Assembly: GCA_902768065.1 (NCBI GenBank)
Contig: CACXJP010000002.1
Span: forward strand, 17,092 to 81,091
DNA: 64,000 nucleotides
Source: an uncultured Erysipelotrichaceae bacterium
Lineage (GTDB): Bacteria; Bacillota_I; Bacilli_A; RF39; UBA660
Direction: 5' to 3'
Below, piece after piece: positions 1-8,217 of the stretch. A model generated the notes under the pieces. It saw only the letters and a list, made by a program, of their open reading frames with translations. It was not told the origin of the DNA and ran no database searches. Every line of letters starts with the position of its first letter. Position 1 is the first letter of the stretch. Position numbers and translations under genes: made by a program.

Positions 1-216
1 ACAGTAGTAATTCCAAGTACAGTAACCTCAATAGGTGCAAATGCATTTAAAAAACAAATTACATGGACAAGTATGAATGGAAGTCTAAATAAAATTGTAA
101 ATAAAACAGGAAGAAAGTTCAATTGGCAAAGCATTACTGATGGACCATCACCAGCAACATTTGAAACAGGAACAATAGAAAACTGGTATGGAAATATTGA
201 AGTAACAAAAAACTGA
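1..216 (+). CDS. C-terminal end of a BspA-like leucine-rich-repeat surface protein (partial)
   Basis: The plus-strand frame is open from the first base to a TGA at 214-216, so only the last 71 residues are present. It begins with an IPSTVTSIGANAF-like segment, the hallmark of BspA-type LRR_5 repeats, followed by a Thr/Asn/Gly-rich tail without an LPXTG motif or membrane anchor. Such proteins are secreted or surface adhesins in gut bacteria. It is the only host-type gene on the plus strand here and converges with the next gene. The family is reasonably clear, but the N-terminus and anchoring cannot be seen. Confidence 0.6.
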   Translation, partial: TVVIPSTVTSIGANAFKKQITWTSMNGSLNKIVNKTGRKFNWQSITDGPSPATFETGTIENWYGNIEVTKN

Positions 217-237
217 TATAAAAATATCAGTTTTTTT
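207..237. terminator. Bidirectional rho-independent terminator
   Basis: CTGATAT (213-219) pairs with ATATCAG (224-230) around an AAAA loop, flanked by A and T runs that extend the stem and give a U-tract in either direction. It lies between two convergent genes and overlaps the end of both. Confidence 0.8.
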
Positions 238-1564
238 ATTTAATTAATTTACCATCAACAAATAGTTTATATCCATTAAAATCAATATTTGAATACTTTG
301 TATCAACATCCACTAGTTCTGAAACATATGAATCACCCATCAATTTAATCTTAGACGATTTGTCTAATGATAAAACAACTCTTCTAGCACTATCAGAATT
401 ATTTATAATACCTTCTAAATAAGAAGATTTCTTTAGATTAATAGATAACTCTGATATTGAATCAACAACTATATTACCTGTTATACTTTGATTTATAAGT
501 TCTAAATTTACATTTCCACCATTTGTTCCAGAACTTCCCCAAGAATCATTTTGAATCCTAATAAAATTTCCATCAAGATCATTATTTATAAACTTATTAT
601 TCTCTAAGGTAATATTTGCCTTAGTGTTTGTAACATAAATCGAATCACCTTTATTAGTCACTATAGTTGATTTTTTTGCTGAAAATAAAGCAGTACCTGT
701 ATCAGCATCTCCAGACATAGATTGATATATAAAAATATTTTTATATGTTGTAGATTGACCATGCAAAACATTATTTGTATCGGTCAAATTAACATTTTCT
801 ATTGCAATTTTATTTTTACCCTCAATAATTAATCCTTCAGAAACTTCAGAAACTAATGTAGAATTTTTCACTGTAATATCCGCTGTTGAATAAACAGCAG
901 GAGAACCTCTTCCTCTTGTAACATATGTTCCTTTATTAACAGTTACTTTTCCACCACCTCTATCTGATCTTATAGCAGCACTAGATGTACCAGAGGTAGT
1001 TATATTTAAATTAGTCGCATTCATCACCCCACCACCTGTTGTCATAATTCCTCCTGAATTATCTTTTAAAGTGGTTATCTTTGAATCACTTATATTTACT
1101 GTTGTCCCATCACCGGATGAATTCTTAGTAGTTGCTGAACCACCATAACTAAAGACTCCATTTGCACCTGTCGCGTCTGTATTAATAACTACATTTTTTA
1201 TAGAAACTTCCGCACCATCTTTAACTAAAAGAGCTGAATTAATTCCATAAAAACTAGTATTATCTCCTGAACTAGAATCACCTTTTTTATCAATACTAAT
1301 ATCTGAAACGTTAGATTTTGCTTTATTCAATACCATAATTACATTTTCATCAGCACTTGTAGATTTAAATGAATCACCTTTAATATCCTCATCTTTTGTT
1401 ATTTCTTTAATACTTTTATATGAAACAGATTTATTATTACCATCTATAATCCTGTTATTATTATCATTATTTGTATTAATTATTATTAAAAACCATAAAA
1501 AGCCAAGAATTAAGGATAAAAATATTATTATTCCAATAGATATTAATGTATCTTTATTCTTCAT
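236..1564 (-). CDS. Membrane-anchored right-handed beta-helix surface protein
   Basis: 442 residues. A hydrophobic segment at about residues 7-29 is a signal anchor and the rest is extracellular. The body is rich in Gly, Ser, Thr, Asn and Val, with repeated rungs such as VSIKNVVINT, VNISDSKITT, ATNLNITTSG, ITVKNSTLVS and IAIENVNLTD, typical of parallel beta-helix adhesins or carbohydrate-binding proteins. No pectate lyase catalytic motif was recognised. GGAG precedes the ATG at 1564, and the gene lies 15 bp after the small Pro-rich membrane gene, so the two are probably cotranscribed. The fold is fairly sure; the ligand is unknown. Confidence 0.55.
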   Translation of the reverse strand: MKNKDTLISIGIIIFLSLILGFLWFLIIINTNNDNNNRIIDGNNKSVSYKSIKEITKDEDIKGDSFKSTSADENVIMVLNKAKSNVSDISIDKKGDSSSGDNTSFYGINSALLVKDGAEVSIKNVVINTDATGANGVFSYGGSATTKNSSGDGTTVNISDSKITTLKDNSGGIMTTGGGVMNATNLNITTSGTSSAAIRSDRGGGKVTVNKGTYVTRGRGSPAVYSTADITVKNSTLVSEVSEGLIIEGKNKIAIENVNLTDTNNVLHGQSTTYKNIFIYQSMSGDADTGTALFSAKKSTIVTNKGDSIYVTNTKANITLENNKFINNDLDGNFIRIQNDSWGSSGTNGGNVNLELINQSITGNIVVDSISELSINLKKSSYLEGIINNSDSARRVVLSLDKSSKIKLMGDSYVSELVDVDTKYSNIDFNGYKLFVDGKLIK

Positions 1565-1579
1565 ATCTTACTCCAAATT

Positions 1580-1807
1580 CTAACTATTATTAGAAGATTG
1601 TTGTGGATTTTGTCCATTTGGCATTGCAGGTGGTTGTCCATTTTGTCCATTTGGCATTTCAGGTGGTTGTCCTCCTGGACCTTGCATTTGTTGATTATCA
1701 CATTTACTCGAATTATTAGCAATTGTGTAAACAAAAAAAGATCCTGATGCAATGATAGCACCTACTAACAACCCAATAACAAACATTATAAATTTATCTT
1801 TCATCAT
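1580..1807 (-). CDS. Small membrane protein with Pro/Gln/Asn/Gly-rich tail
   Basis: 75 residues: one transmembrane segment (about 6-28), then an extracellular tail with a QPPEMPNGQN / QPPAMPNGQN tandem repeat. AGGGAG precedes two adjacent ATG codons at 1807, so the start could be either. It is the first gene of a probable two-gene operon with the beta-helix protein. No family was recognised; an accessory or anchoring role for its partner is inferred from position only. Confidence 0.55.
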   Translation of the reverse strand: MMKDKFIMFVIGLLVGAIIASGSFFVYTIANNSSKCDNQQMQGPGGQPPEMPNGQNGQPPAMPNGQNPQQSSNNS

Positions 1808-1849
1808 ATATCTCCCTTCTATTATAACTATATAAATAATATCATAAAA

Positions 1850-1880
1850 AAAAACAAAAACACTATAATATAGTGTTTTC
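1850..1880 (-). terminator. Rho-independent terminator after the phosphate-uptake genes
   Basis: The minus strand reads AAAACACTATA / TATAGTGTTTTT followed by a long T-rich run, directly behind the stop codon at 1885. Confidence 0.75.
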
Positions 1881-1884
1881 TATT

Positions 1885-2508
1885 CTATGAATTTTTCATA
1901 ATAGTATCAGCAATACAATCACTAACTTCTTCACATATATCTATTGTATCTTCCAAACAATTATAAATCTTAGTCCATTTTATTACCTCTATCGGATTTT
2001 TACTATCCTTATAAAGAGAAGATATTAGTTTTTCATATATTCTATCACCTTGTTCTTCTAACCTATTAACTTGAATAATTTTTTTATTAATCAACTCTAT
2101 ATCTTTAAAATGATTAAGATTTAAAAACATATCATTTACAGCATTACAACAAGTTATTAATATATCAATCAATTCAACAACATCATCTCTTATTGTATCT
2201 ATATTCAATATTTTAAAAAATATAAGTGTTTCATCTATACCATCTTCAATATTATCTAATTTCTTACTTATAATAGCTATATCCTCTCTATCAATAGGAG
2301 GTAAGAAATCTTTTATTAAATTACTTCTAATCGCATGAACCGTATGATCAGCCTTATTTTCTATCCTATGAACAGCACTTATATCTTCATCTAGTTTATC
2401 TATATTATAATTTAAAACTATTTTCTTTAATATATTCGCAGATTTTACAATGTATTCAGTAAGTAAAATAAACTCATCAAAATAATTATACTTTTCTTTT
2501 TTAAACAT
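1885..2508 (-). CDS. DUF47 (PhoU-like) partner of the phosphate transporter
   Basis: 207 residues, all-helical, with the N-terminal pattern of the DUF47/TIGR00153 family (YFDEFILLTEYIVKSANIL, later HRIENKADH and FLPPIDREDI). These proteins resemble PhoU and are usually encoded beside PiT permeases, where they are thought to modulate transport. Here it follows the permease by 23 bp in the same direction. AGAGG lies before the ATG at 2508. Confidence 0.85.
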   Translation of the reverse strand: MFKKEKYNYFDEFILLTEYIVKSANILKKIVLNYNIDKLDEDISAVHRIENKADHTVHAIRSNLIKDFLPPIDREDIAIISKKLDNIEDGIDETLIFFKILNIDTIRDDVVELIDILITCCNAVNDMFLNLNHFKDIELINKKIIQVNRLEEQGDRIYEKLISSLYKDSKNPIEVIKWTKIYNCLEDTIDICEEVSDCIADTIMKNS

Positions 2509-2531
2509 AAAAATACCTCTTCTCTATTATA

Positions 2532-3590
2532 TTAACCAAAAATCCATATAAGAATTTTTGTAACAATAAATCCTAAAAAACCACAACAAGGAAAAGTACA
2601 TAACCATGTCAAAACCATACTCCTAGCAACTCTCCAATTTACTCTTGATAATCCTTTTGAAGCACCCACACCAATTACAGCACTATTCTTAGTATGAGTT
2701 GAACTAACAGGAATTCCAAGAACAGATGAAGCAAACAAACATATAGCACTTGAAATATCTGCAGCAGTACCTTGATATCTTTCCACTTTTGCAACCTTCA
2801 ATCCAACTGTTTTAATAATTCTTAAACCACCAATAATCGCACCAACTGCTATTAAAGATGAACAATATAATAATAACCACACAGGTATTGAAAAGTTACC
2901 AAACGAATTTAAACTACCACTTGATAGTACTATACCAAGTAATAGGAAAGCTACAAATTTTTGACCATCTTGTGCACCATTCATAAAACACATAATCATT
3001 GCTCCAAATATCTGTGCACCTTTGAAAAATTTATTAGTCTTTCTCCTATCCATATTTTTACAAATAATCTCAATAATTTTAGTTATAACAAAACCAAGAA
3101 AAAAAGCAATTAGATTTACAAAAATTAAACCATATATAACTTTCTTCCATTCATCAAAATTAATTCCCGCAATACCACCTTGTAACGCTATAGCAGCCCC
3201 AGAAAGACCCGCAATAAGAGCATGTGATTGACTAGATGGAATACCTAACATCCATGAAATTATACACCACAAAACAATACCTATCATAGCACTACATAAT
3301 GTAATCATACTATTAGTTATACTACCGTCCAGATTTACAATATTAAACATTGTCTGAGCAACTTTAGCACTTATAAATGTAATAACAAACATACCTAAAA
3401 AATTAAAAACAGCAGCAAATATTAATGCCTTTTTAGGTTCTATACTTCTAGTTCCAACACAAGTAGCAACATTATTAGGAACATCCAAACAACCATTTAT
3501 AAACATGACAGCTGATATTAATATAGTTATAACTAATAAACTAGGCATACTAATTAAATTGTTAAAAAAATCTAAAAACGAAATTGTCAT
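2532..3590 (-). CDS. pit: PiT-family inorganic phosphate transporter
   Basis: 352 residues with about ten membrane segments. Both halves carry the PiT signature: residues about 32-48 (NGCLDVPNNVATCVGTR) and the later MNGAQDGQKF and VSSTHTKNSA motifs. The family moves phosphate, usually as a metal-phosphate complex or with a cation, across the cytoplasmic membrane. AAAGGAT precedes the ATG at 3590. It forms an operon with the DUF47 gene. The first signature departs from the usual GANDVAN form (CLDVPNN), so ion preference may differ. Confidence 0.85.
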   Translation of the reverse strand: MTISFLDFFNNLISMPSLLVITILISAVMFINGCLDVPNNVATCVGTRSIEPKKALIFAAVFNFLGMFVITFISAKVAQTMFNIVNLDGSITNSMITLCSAMIGIVLWCIISWMLGIPSSQSHALIAGLSGAAIALQGGIAGINFDEWKKVIYGLIFVNLIAFFLGFVITKIIEIICKNMDRRKTNKFFKGAQIFGAMIMCFMNGAQDGQKFVAFLLLGIVLSSGSLNSFGNFSIPVWLLLYCSSLIAVGAIIGGLRIIKTVGLKVAKVERYQGTAADISSAICLFASSVLGIPVSSTHTKNSAVIGVGASKGLSRVNWRVARSMVLTWLCTFPCCGFLGFIVTKILIWIFG

Positions 3591-3683
3591 ATTTAACTAT
3601 CCTTTTTCCTAATTTAAGTTTTAATGGAAAACCTTTAAACCATATCCTACAAATAGTATTATATCACAAAATAATATAGATAT

Positions 3684-3902
3684 TTATTCAAAATTAAATA
3701 TCCAACCTAAGATTGCAATTATAAAAATAATAATACCTGATATCATAGTCCATTTTCCAATATTCTTCAATTCAGTCCTACTCAAATTTTTAAATGCTGC
3801 TCTATATGTTAAAATTCCTAACTTATGTCCAGTAAACATATATAAACCTGCAAAAAAAACACAAGATCCAAATATAAACATTAATATAGAAAATCCATTC
3901 AT
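3684..3902 (-). CDS. Small two-helix membrane protein, unknown
   Basis: 72 residues from the ATG at 3902, which has GAGG about nine bases upstream. A longer TTG start at 3917 is possible but lacks a spaced ribosome site. Two hydrophobic helices (about 2-23 and 50-70) flank a short basic linker containing YRAAFKNLSRTELKN. The layout loosely recalls DUF3784-type small membrane proteins, but I cannot assign it. It stands alone between the phosphate genes and an InlB-repeat protein. Confidence 0.5.
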   Translation of the reverse strand: MNGFSILMFIFGSCVFFAGLYMFTGHKLGILTYRAAFKNLSRTELKNIGKWTMISGIIIFIIAILGWIFNFE

Positions 3903-3975
3903 AAATAATAACCTCAATTCCTTTTTTATAATATATTCAATAAGAACAGAAACTTAACAATTGATATACATCATA

Positions 3976-4377
3976 TTAAGAAATAACCTTTTCCCACTTT
4001 GCATATATCTCTATATCCTCAAATCCAATTTGACATTTTTTATTATCAAACTTTGGTATTGGTTTAAAATCTATTGAATTAGTAAAATCAATTTTTTTAG
4101 TAAAATCCTTATCATAATACCAACCATCAAAATTATAACCATCCCTAACTGGTATTGGTAAATCAAGATAACTATCAGGACTACAAGCAATTTCAACCAA
4201 CATGTTAGGCAATTCTTCTCCACCATTAACAACAAAGTTAACATGGAAACTTCCACCTGAAAAAGGAAGACAATTATTATTCTTAGTATTATTATCAATC
4301 ATTTTATAGACAAAAAATATGACACCAATAATTACAACTATGACAAAAAGAATTAAAATAATAATATTTACCTTCAT
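3976..4377 (-). CDS. Membrane-anchored InlB B-repeat (Flg_new) protein
   Basis: 133 residues. A signal-anchor helix at about 5-24 is followed by one extracellular repeat with the Listeria-Bacteroides signature: PIPVRDGYNFDGWYYDKDFT near the middle and IYAKWEK at the end. These beta-grasp repeats are common in surface adhesins of gut Bacillota; here a single copy is carried on a short anchor. AGGAGG lies ten bases before the ATG at 4377. Confidence 0.65.
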   Translation of the reverse strand: MKVNIIILILFVIVVIIGVIFFVYKMIDNNTKNNNCLPFSGGSFHVNFVVNGGEELPNMLVEIACSPDSYLDLPIPVRDGYNFDGWYYDKDFTKKIDFTNSIDFKPIPKFDNKKCQIGFEDIEIYAKWEKVIS

Positions 4378-4462
4378 ACTATAAAATCCTCCTATTAAAA
4401 TTATAAAATAATTCTATCATTTATTGTAAGTAAATCAAAAAGAGCAGGAATACCCTACATAT

Positions 4463-4882
4463 TTATTTCTTTCTAAACTTATTAAATAAATCAATTTTTT
4501 GTCCTGCATCTACAATATCCCCTACTATTGGAATATTTCTGATAGTTTGATCTCTTCTATCTGCTCTAACCGCACAAGATGGTAAAACACTATTCTTAAT
4601 TTCAGTCCCAACTCGATCAGCAACCATTTCACCAACACTAGGTATACTATTAGACACTCCCTTCATTGCAAGTTCAGTAAAAATATTAATGTATTCATTA
4701 TTTAGAGGACTATTAGCAAACTCAGATTCAAAAGTACCCACATCATTATATTTTTCTCCAAAATCATTAATTCTATTGAATAGATCATCAATCTTATTAA
4801 TCATGACTTTATCAGTAACTTCATAACTATTAAATATAGCATTCTTTCTACCTTCAATAGATTGTTTAATTATATTATCCAT
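4463..4882 (-). CDS. Hypothetical protein
   Basis: 139 residues, mostly helical and mixed in charge, without signal peptide or membrane helix. A C-terminal stretch (IPIVGDIVDAGQKIDLFNKF) looks amphipathic and mildly hydrophobic. AGAGGTG precedes the ATG at 4882. No family was recognised. It is the last gene before the accessory islands begin at about 4972. Confidence 0.45.
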   Translation of the reverse strand: MDNIIKQSIEGRKNAIFNSYEVTDKVMINKIDDLFNRINDFGEKYNDVGTFESEFANSPLNNEYINIFTELAMKGVSNSIPSVGEMVADRVGTEIKNSVLPSCAVRADRRDQTIRNIPIVGDIVDAGQKIDLFNKFRKK

Positions 4883-4971
4883 AAAACACCTCTAGTCTCA
4901 TTATAATATACAAAAGAAAAAAATACTATTAATCTAACTATTTATACATATTAAACATATTAAAACAAAAG

Positions 4972-5004
4972 GTGACCTAGTCTCACGACTAGGTCTTCAG
5001 GGGG
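4972..5004. repeat. Hairpin plus TTCAGGGGG junction repeat, copy 1
   Basis: GACCTAGTC (4974-4982) pairs with GACTAGGTC (4987-4995) and is followed directly by TTCAGGGGG (4996-5004). The whole 33 bp is identical to 7945-7977, so the nuclease/PcfJ pair between them is bounded by exact direct repeats. On the minus strand it reads CCCCCTGAA, hairpin, then a T-rich tail, so it could also end transcription of the minus-strand gene at 5195. Attachment-site and terminator roles are not exclusive. Confidence 0.7.
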
Positions 5005-5194
5005 TTCTACCATATTGTATTACATGGTTTTAATCCCCTTTATTTACAACGATTCGCCGTCACTCATAAATCAGTAAAACACTAACAATTTATACATTTA
5101 ACTCAAAAATGGGGTTTATTTGGGGTTTAGTTGCTAATACTCAAATAACTAAAATATGACATAAAATCATTATAATATAATTTATACATACATT
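5005..5194. other. Gene-free island end with GGGGTTT direct repeats
   Basis: No ORF of note. It contains two tandem GGGGTTTA-type repeats at 5111-5130 (TGGGGTTTATTTGGGGTTTA), resembling integrase arm-type sites at the ends of integrative elements, and an ACCAT/ATGGT hairpin at about 5009-5032. Its position next to the junction repeat matches the GGTATCTG repeats beside the other junctions. The arm-site role is inferred. Confidence 0.4.
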
Positions 5195-6385
5195 CTATTT
5201 ATAATCATATTTTATTTCTAATTTTAAATTATTATCTTCTTTATAATAAGTATCCTTTATTTTATTAATCAGTTCTTTACCTTCTTCTTCAGATAAAGAA
5301 TAAATTGAATAATAATAATCTTCTCCATTTATAATTAATTTACCATAATAATCTTTGCTATAACAATCTCTATAATGTTTTAATTCATTATATTCCTTTT
5401 CAGAATACAAATACTTATACCCATCAGGCGCAAAATTAATAAAACTAAACTTATCATCTTTTATATTAATTTTTTCATCATTAACTAGTTTTTTAAGTAC
5501 TTCATAAACATATTGAGAAGCAGGATAATCTATATCATCTACATAATATTTAGGTTTTAAATCTTCTAACTCAGGAAAATTAACTAAAATACTATCTTCT
5601 AATTCATTTATTTTACTAATATTATTAAGAAATATTCTAATAAAATATATATTATTATTATTATTAATAAACATCTTTATATCTTCTTTACTATACTCAT
5701 AATCTTTTATACGATAGAACAGTTTTTTTGTTAACTCTCTACCTTTATTAGTAATAGGAATATCTTTATAATCATACCCATTATCATATAAAGAATTAAA
5801 ACCTTTTAAATACTCTTCTACTGTCAATGAAATATTATTTGATTTTTCTCTAATAAGAGGATCATATACATAATCAATTAATTTTTGATATGTAATTGGA
5901 TAATATTCATGATTTTTACATGAATCAGGTTCCTTACCTTCTAAAGTAAGATATAAAAATATCTTCTCATCATACTCAGTAAACTCACTTACCTCTTTAT
6001 AATAATTATTACATTGATCACCATGTTCATCACTACCAAGTTTAGCTTCCAATAATATTAGATATTTTTTTTCATTATATCTAAATGTTATAAATAAATC
6101 TGGAATACCACTTTTAATAAGTTTCTTTCTTACTTTTACATCTAAATCTTCAATATCATTTTCATTATTTAAATCGTTAAACAATCCATTTTTACTATTA
6201 ATTAATTCCAAAAAATACATCATCGGTTTTAATCCATAGCCATATGGATTACTTTTATCAAGTAAATTATTTAAATAATTATTATGAACATCTTCATATT
6301 TAAACAAACCCAATAATTCTACAAATCCCTTATCATTATAATAATTGCAAAATTCTTTCCATTCATCAAATGATTCAATAATCAT
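5195..6385 (-). CDS. PD-(D/E)XK nuclease-family protein
   Basis: 396 residues. Around residues 95-125 it has IPDLFITF then KKYLILLEAKLGSDEHGDQCNNYY, the D...ExK...Q arrangement of PD-(D/E)XK nuclease cores (Asp of PDL, Glu and Lys of LEAK, downstream Gln). The C-terminal two thirds is charged and not recognised. It lies 12 bp after the PcfJ-like gene on the same strand. Such nucleases occur as accessory or defence genes in Bacillota. The fold is likely; the target is unknown. Confidence 0.65.
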   Translation of the reverse strand: MIIESFDEWKEFCNYYNDKGFVELLGLFKYEDVHNNYLNNLLDKSNPYGYGLKPMMYFLELINSKNGLFNDLNNENDIEDLDVKVRKKLIKSGIPDLFITFRYNEKKYLILLEAKLGSDEHGDQCNNYYKEVSEFTEYDEKIFLYLTLEGKEPDSCKNHEYYPITYQKLIDYVYDPLIREKSNNISLTVEEYLKGFNSLYDNGYDYKDIPITNKGRELTKKLFYRIKDYEYSKEDIKMFINNNNNIYFIRIFLNNISKINELEDSILVNFPELEDLKPKYYVDDIDYPASQYVYEVLKKLVNDEKINIKDDKFSFINFAPDGYKYLYSEKEYNELKHYRDCYSKDYYGKLIINGEDYYYSIYSLSEEEGKELINKIKDTYYKEDNNLKLEIKYDYK

Positions 6386-6397
6386 AAATAAACACCT

Positions 6398-7906
6398 CTA
6401 CTCTTCATTTTCTATTGGTAATAAAGTCTTCTCCCATTTTTTTAATATATTCATTATTTCAGCTGTTGGCTCTTTATTATATTTTACTCTTGCTTGAACT
6501 ATTTTATTATTTCTAACTTCAATAGTAACAAAGGATTTATCTTTAACTGTTTTTTCTCTCATAAAATATATTTGACATATATTACTACTATAACTAGAAA
6601 TATATGTTCTTAAACAATTATGTTGTTGACTACCTTCATCAATCATACTTTCTATTGTATCTGCAGGAAAAATAATATACTTTTCATCTTCATAGATATT
6701 AAAACTTAAAACATTAGATAAACTTCTAATTTTACCTACAAGAAGAGGGTTATCTAATACTTCATATTGTAAATATAGTTTATCATGTTCTCCTATAAAA
6801 TCATCTGGATATAAAATCTTTTTATCAGTTAAATCATAGCCCATTTCTTTGGCCATTTTTATATAATCATAATATTCTGATAATCCAAATTGAAATTTTT
6901 CTATATACTTTGCAAATTCATCCATATTGGGTGATATTGTTTTTAATAATTCTATAGATGTATTATGCTCTCCACCAAGAAATCCATTTAAAACTTTATT
7001 CCTATATTTACTAAGCTGTAATCCTAATAGTTCATAATAATCAATATTAGTAACCTGCATATATTTTAAATTCTCTTTCTCAACGCCAAATCTTTCTTTG
7101 AAATTCTTGCCCTTTAATAAATGTGGTGCTTCAAATGCTAAACTATATAGTTTATATTTTATTAAATACTCAAATTCCCTATAATGTAAAGGAATATAAG
7201 TTAAATGTAATAATCTAAAATCATAATCTTTTAAAAATTCTTTAGCACACCATATATTTGTATACTTATAAATAGTATCTTTTAATATCTCAAGATTATC
7301 AACATATAAAGTTTTTCTACATATAGAATCATCATCACTATCAATATCAAAACAACCAAAATAATCAAATAAAAAATTAAAAGGTTCATCTTCATACATA
7401 AGTTTCTCATTAATTGAATTATATAAAGTCACTTCATCATTAATTAAATCTACAATCCTATCTTTACAAATCCAAAAAGCATTTTTTATAGATAATACAC
7501 TTCTATGAAATTCAATATAAATATCTCTAGAATACTCTTCACAAATCTTATAAAGGATTACTTCTCCATCAAATACATCAAAAACATAATAATAGCGTTC
7601 AACACTATAACTTGACTTATCAAAGCAATCTACATGATCAATAATATTTATGTACTCTATTGGGTCATATTTTAATTTTTTATAATCTTTATTACAATTA
7701 ACACAATAAAAATCATCTAATTTTTCAAAGCAACTAGAACAATAATATGTAGGATCATTATAATCATATATAACAATATTATTAGATATTTCATCTATAA
7801 AATATCTAATATTATTAGGAATATCTGTAATTTTACTCCAAAAAGAAGGTGCTTTATTAACAATACTATTAAAATCTTTATCAAATTTCAATTGATTGCC
7901 TAACAT
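6398..7906 (-). CDS. PcfJ-like protein with N-terminal zinc ribbon
   Basis: 502 residues from the ATG at 7906, which has GGAGGG six bases upstream; a longer ATG at 7924 would place that ribosome site inside the gene. Near residue 60 a CSSC...CVNC set suggests a zinc ribbon. The C-terminal 120 residues match the PcfJ-like pattern: GSQQHNCLRTY, then IYFMRE, then FVTIEVRNNKIVQARVKYN and a final W. PcfJ-like proteins come from conjugative plasmids and phages, and their biochemical role is unsettled. It is upstream of the nuclease in a two-gene operon between exact 33 bp repeats. Confidence 0.65.
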   Translation of the reverse strand: MLGNQLKFDKDFNSIVNKAPSFWSKITDIPNNIRYFIDEISNNIVIYDYNDPTYYCSSCFEKLDDFYCVNCNKDYKKLKYDPIEYINIIDHVDCFDKSSYSVERYYYVFDVFDGEVILYKICEEYSRDIYIEFHRSVLSIKNAFWICKDRIVDLINDEVTLYNSINEKLMYEDEPFNFLFDYFGCFDIDSDDDSICRKTLYVDNLEILKDTIYKYTNIWCAKEFLKDYDFRLLHLTYIPLHYREFEYLIKYKLYSLAFEAPHLLKGKNFKERFGVEKENLKYMQVTNIDYYELLGLQLSKYRNKVLNGFLGGEHNTSIELLKTISPNMDEFAKYIEKFQFGLSEYYDYIKMAKEMGYDLTDKKILYPDDFIGEHDKLYLQYEVLDNPLLVGKIRSLSNVLSFNIYEDEKYIIFPADTIESMIDEGSQQHNCLRTYISSYSSNICQIYFMREKTVKDKSFVTIEVRNNKIVQARVKYNKEPTAEIMNILKKWEKTLLPIENEE

Positions 7907-7944
7907 AAGGTTCCCTCCAATCATTTACATTATAGCACAAAAAA

Positions 7945-7977
7945 GTGACCTAGTCTCACGACTAGGTCTTCAGGGGG
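7945..7977. repeat. Hairpin plus TTCAGGGGG junction repeat, copy 2
   Basis: Identical over 33 bp to 4972-5004, ending TTCAGGGGG at 7969-7977. It marks the right edge of the nuclease/PcfJ island and the left edge of the ABC-transporter island. Read on the minus strand it is a hairpin with a T-rich tail. Confidence 0.75.
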
Positions 7978-8115
7978 AAATCTTAATATCAGTTCGTAAC
8001 AATTTAGTAATTGTCTAAAGTCTTATAAAATAAGGCTTTTTAATTTTCTTAAATTTACTAAAGTTTATTAAAATAACTTCAGTTTTTTCAATTAGTATCT
8101 GGATTTGGTATCTGA
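7978..8115. repeat. Island-end block A (about 140 bp), shared with 14087-14225
   Basis: Roughly 90 percent identical by eye to 14087-14225 and in the same orientation. It starts AAATCT, contains CAGTTCGTAACAA at 7990-8002 (its reverse complement occurs at 22955-22967 just before the integrase gene), and ends with tandem AGTATCTGG / GGTATCTGA. GGTATCTG also occurs three times immediately behind the integrase at 24148-24189. It most likely is the end of an integrative element with integrase arm sites. No coding potential was seen. Confidence 0.6.
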
Positions 8116-8124
8116 AAAACAAAA

Positions 8125-8181
8125 ATGACACTATGACAATTTGTAAATACCTCACAAGTACTTATTATGTCATAGTGTCAT
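8125..8181. repeat. Long inverted repeat, copy 1
   Basis: ATGACACTATGACA (8125-8138) and TGTCATAGTGTCAT (8168-8181) are perfect 14 bp arms around a 29 bp centre. A related copy lies at 16405-16465 and shares parts of the centre. Both lie just behind the stop codon of a minus-strand gene, and this one is followed on that strand by a T-rich run, so it may end transcription of the permease gene. Confidence 0.65.
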
Positions 8182-8217
8182 ATATCATTTAATTTTACTT
8201 TTAAAAATATATTTTAA

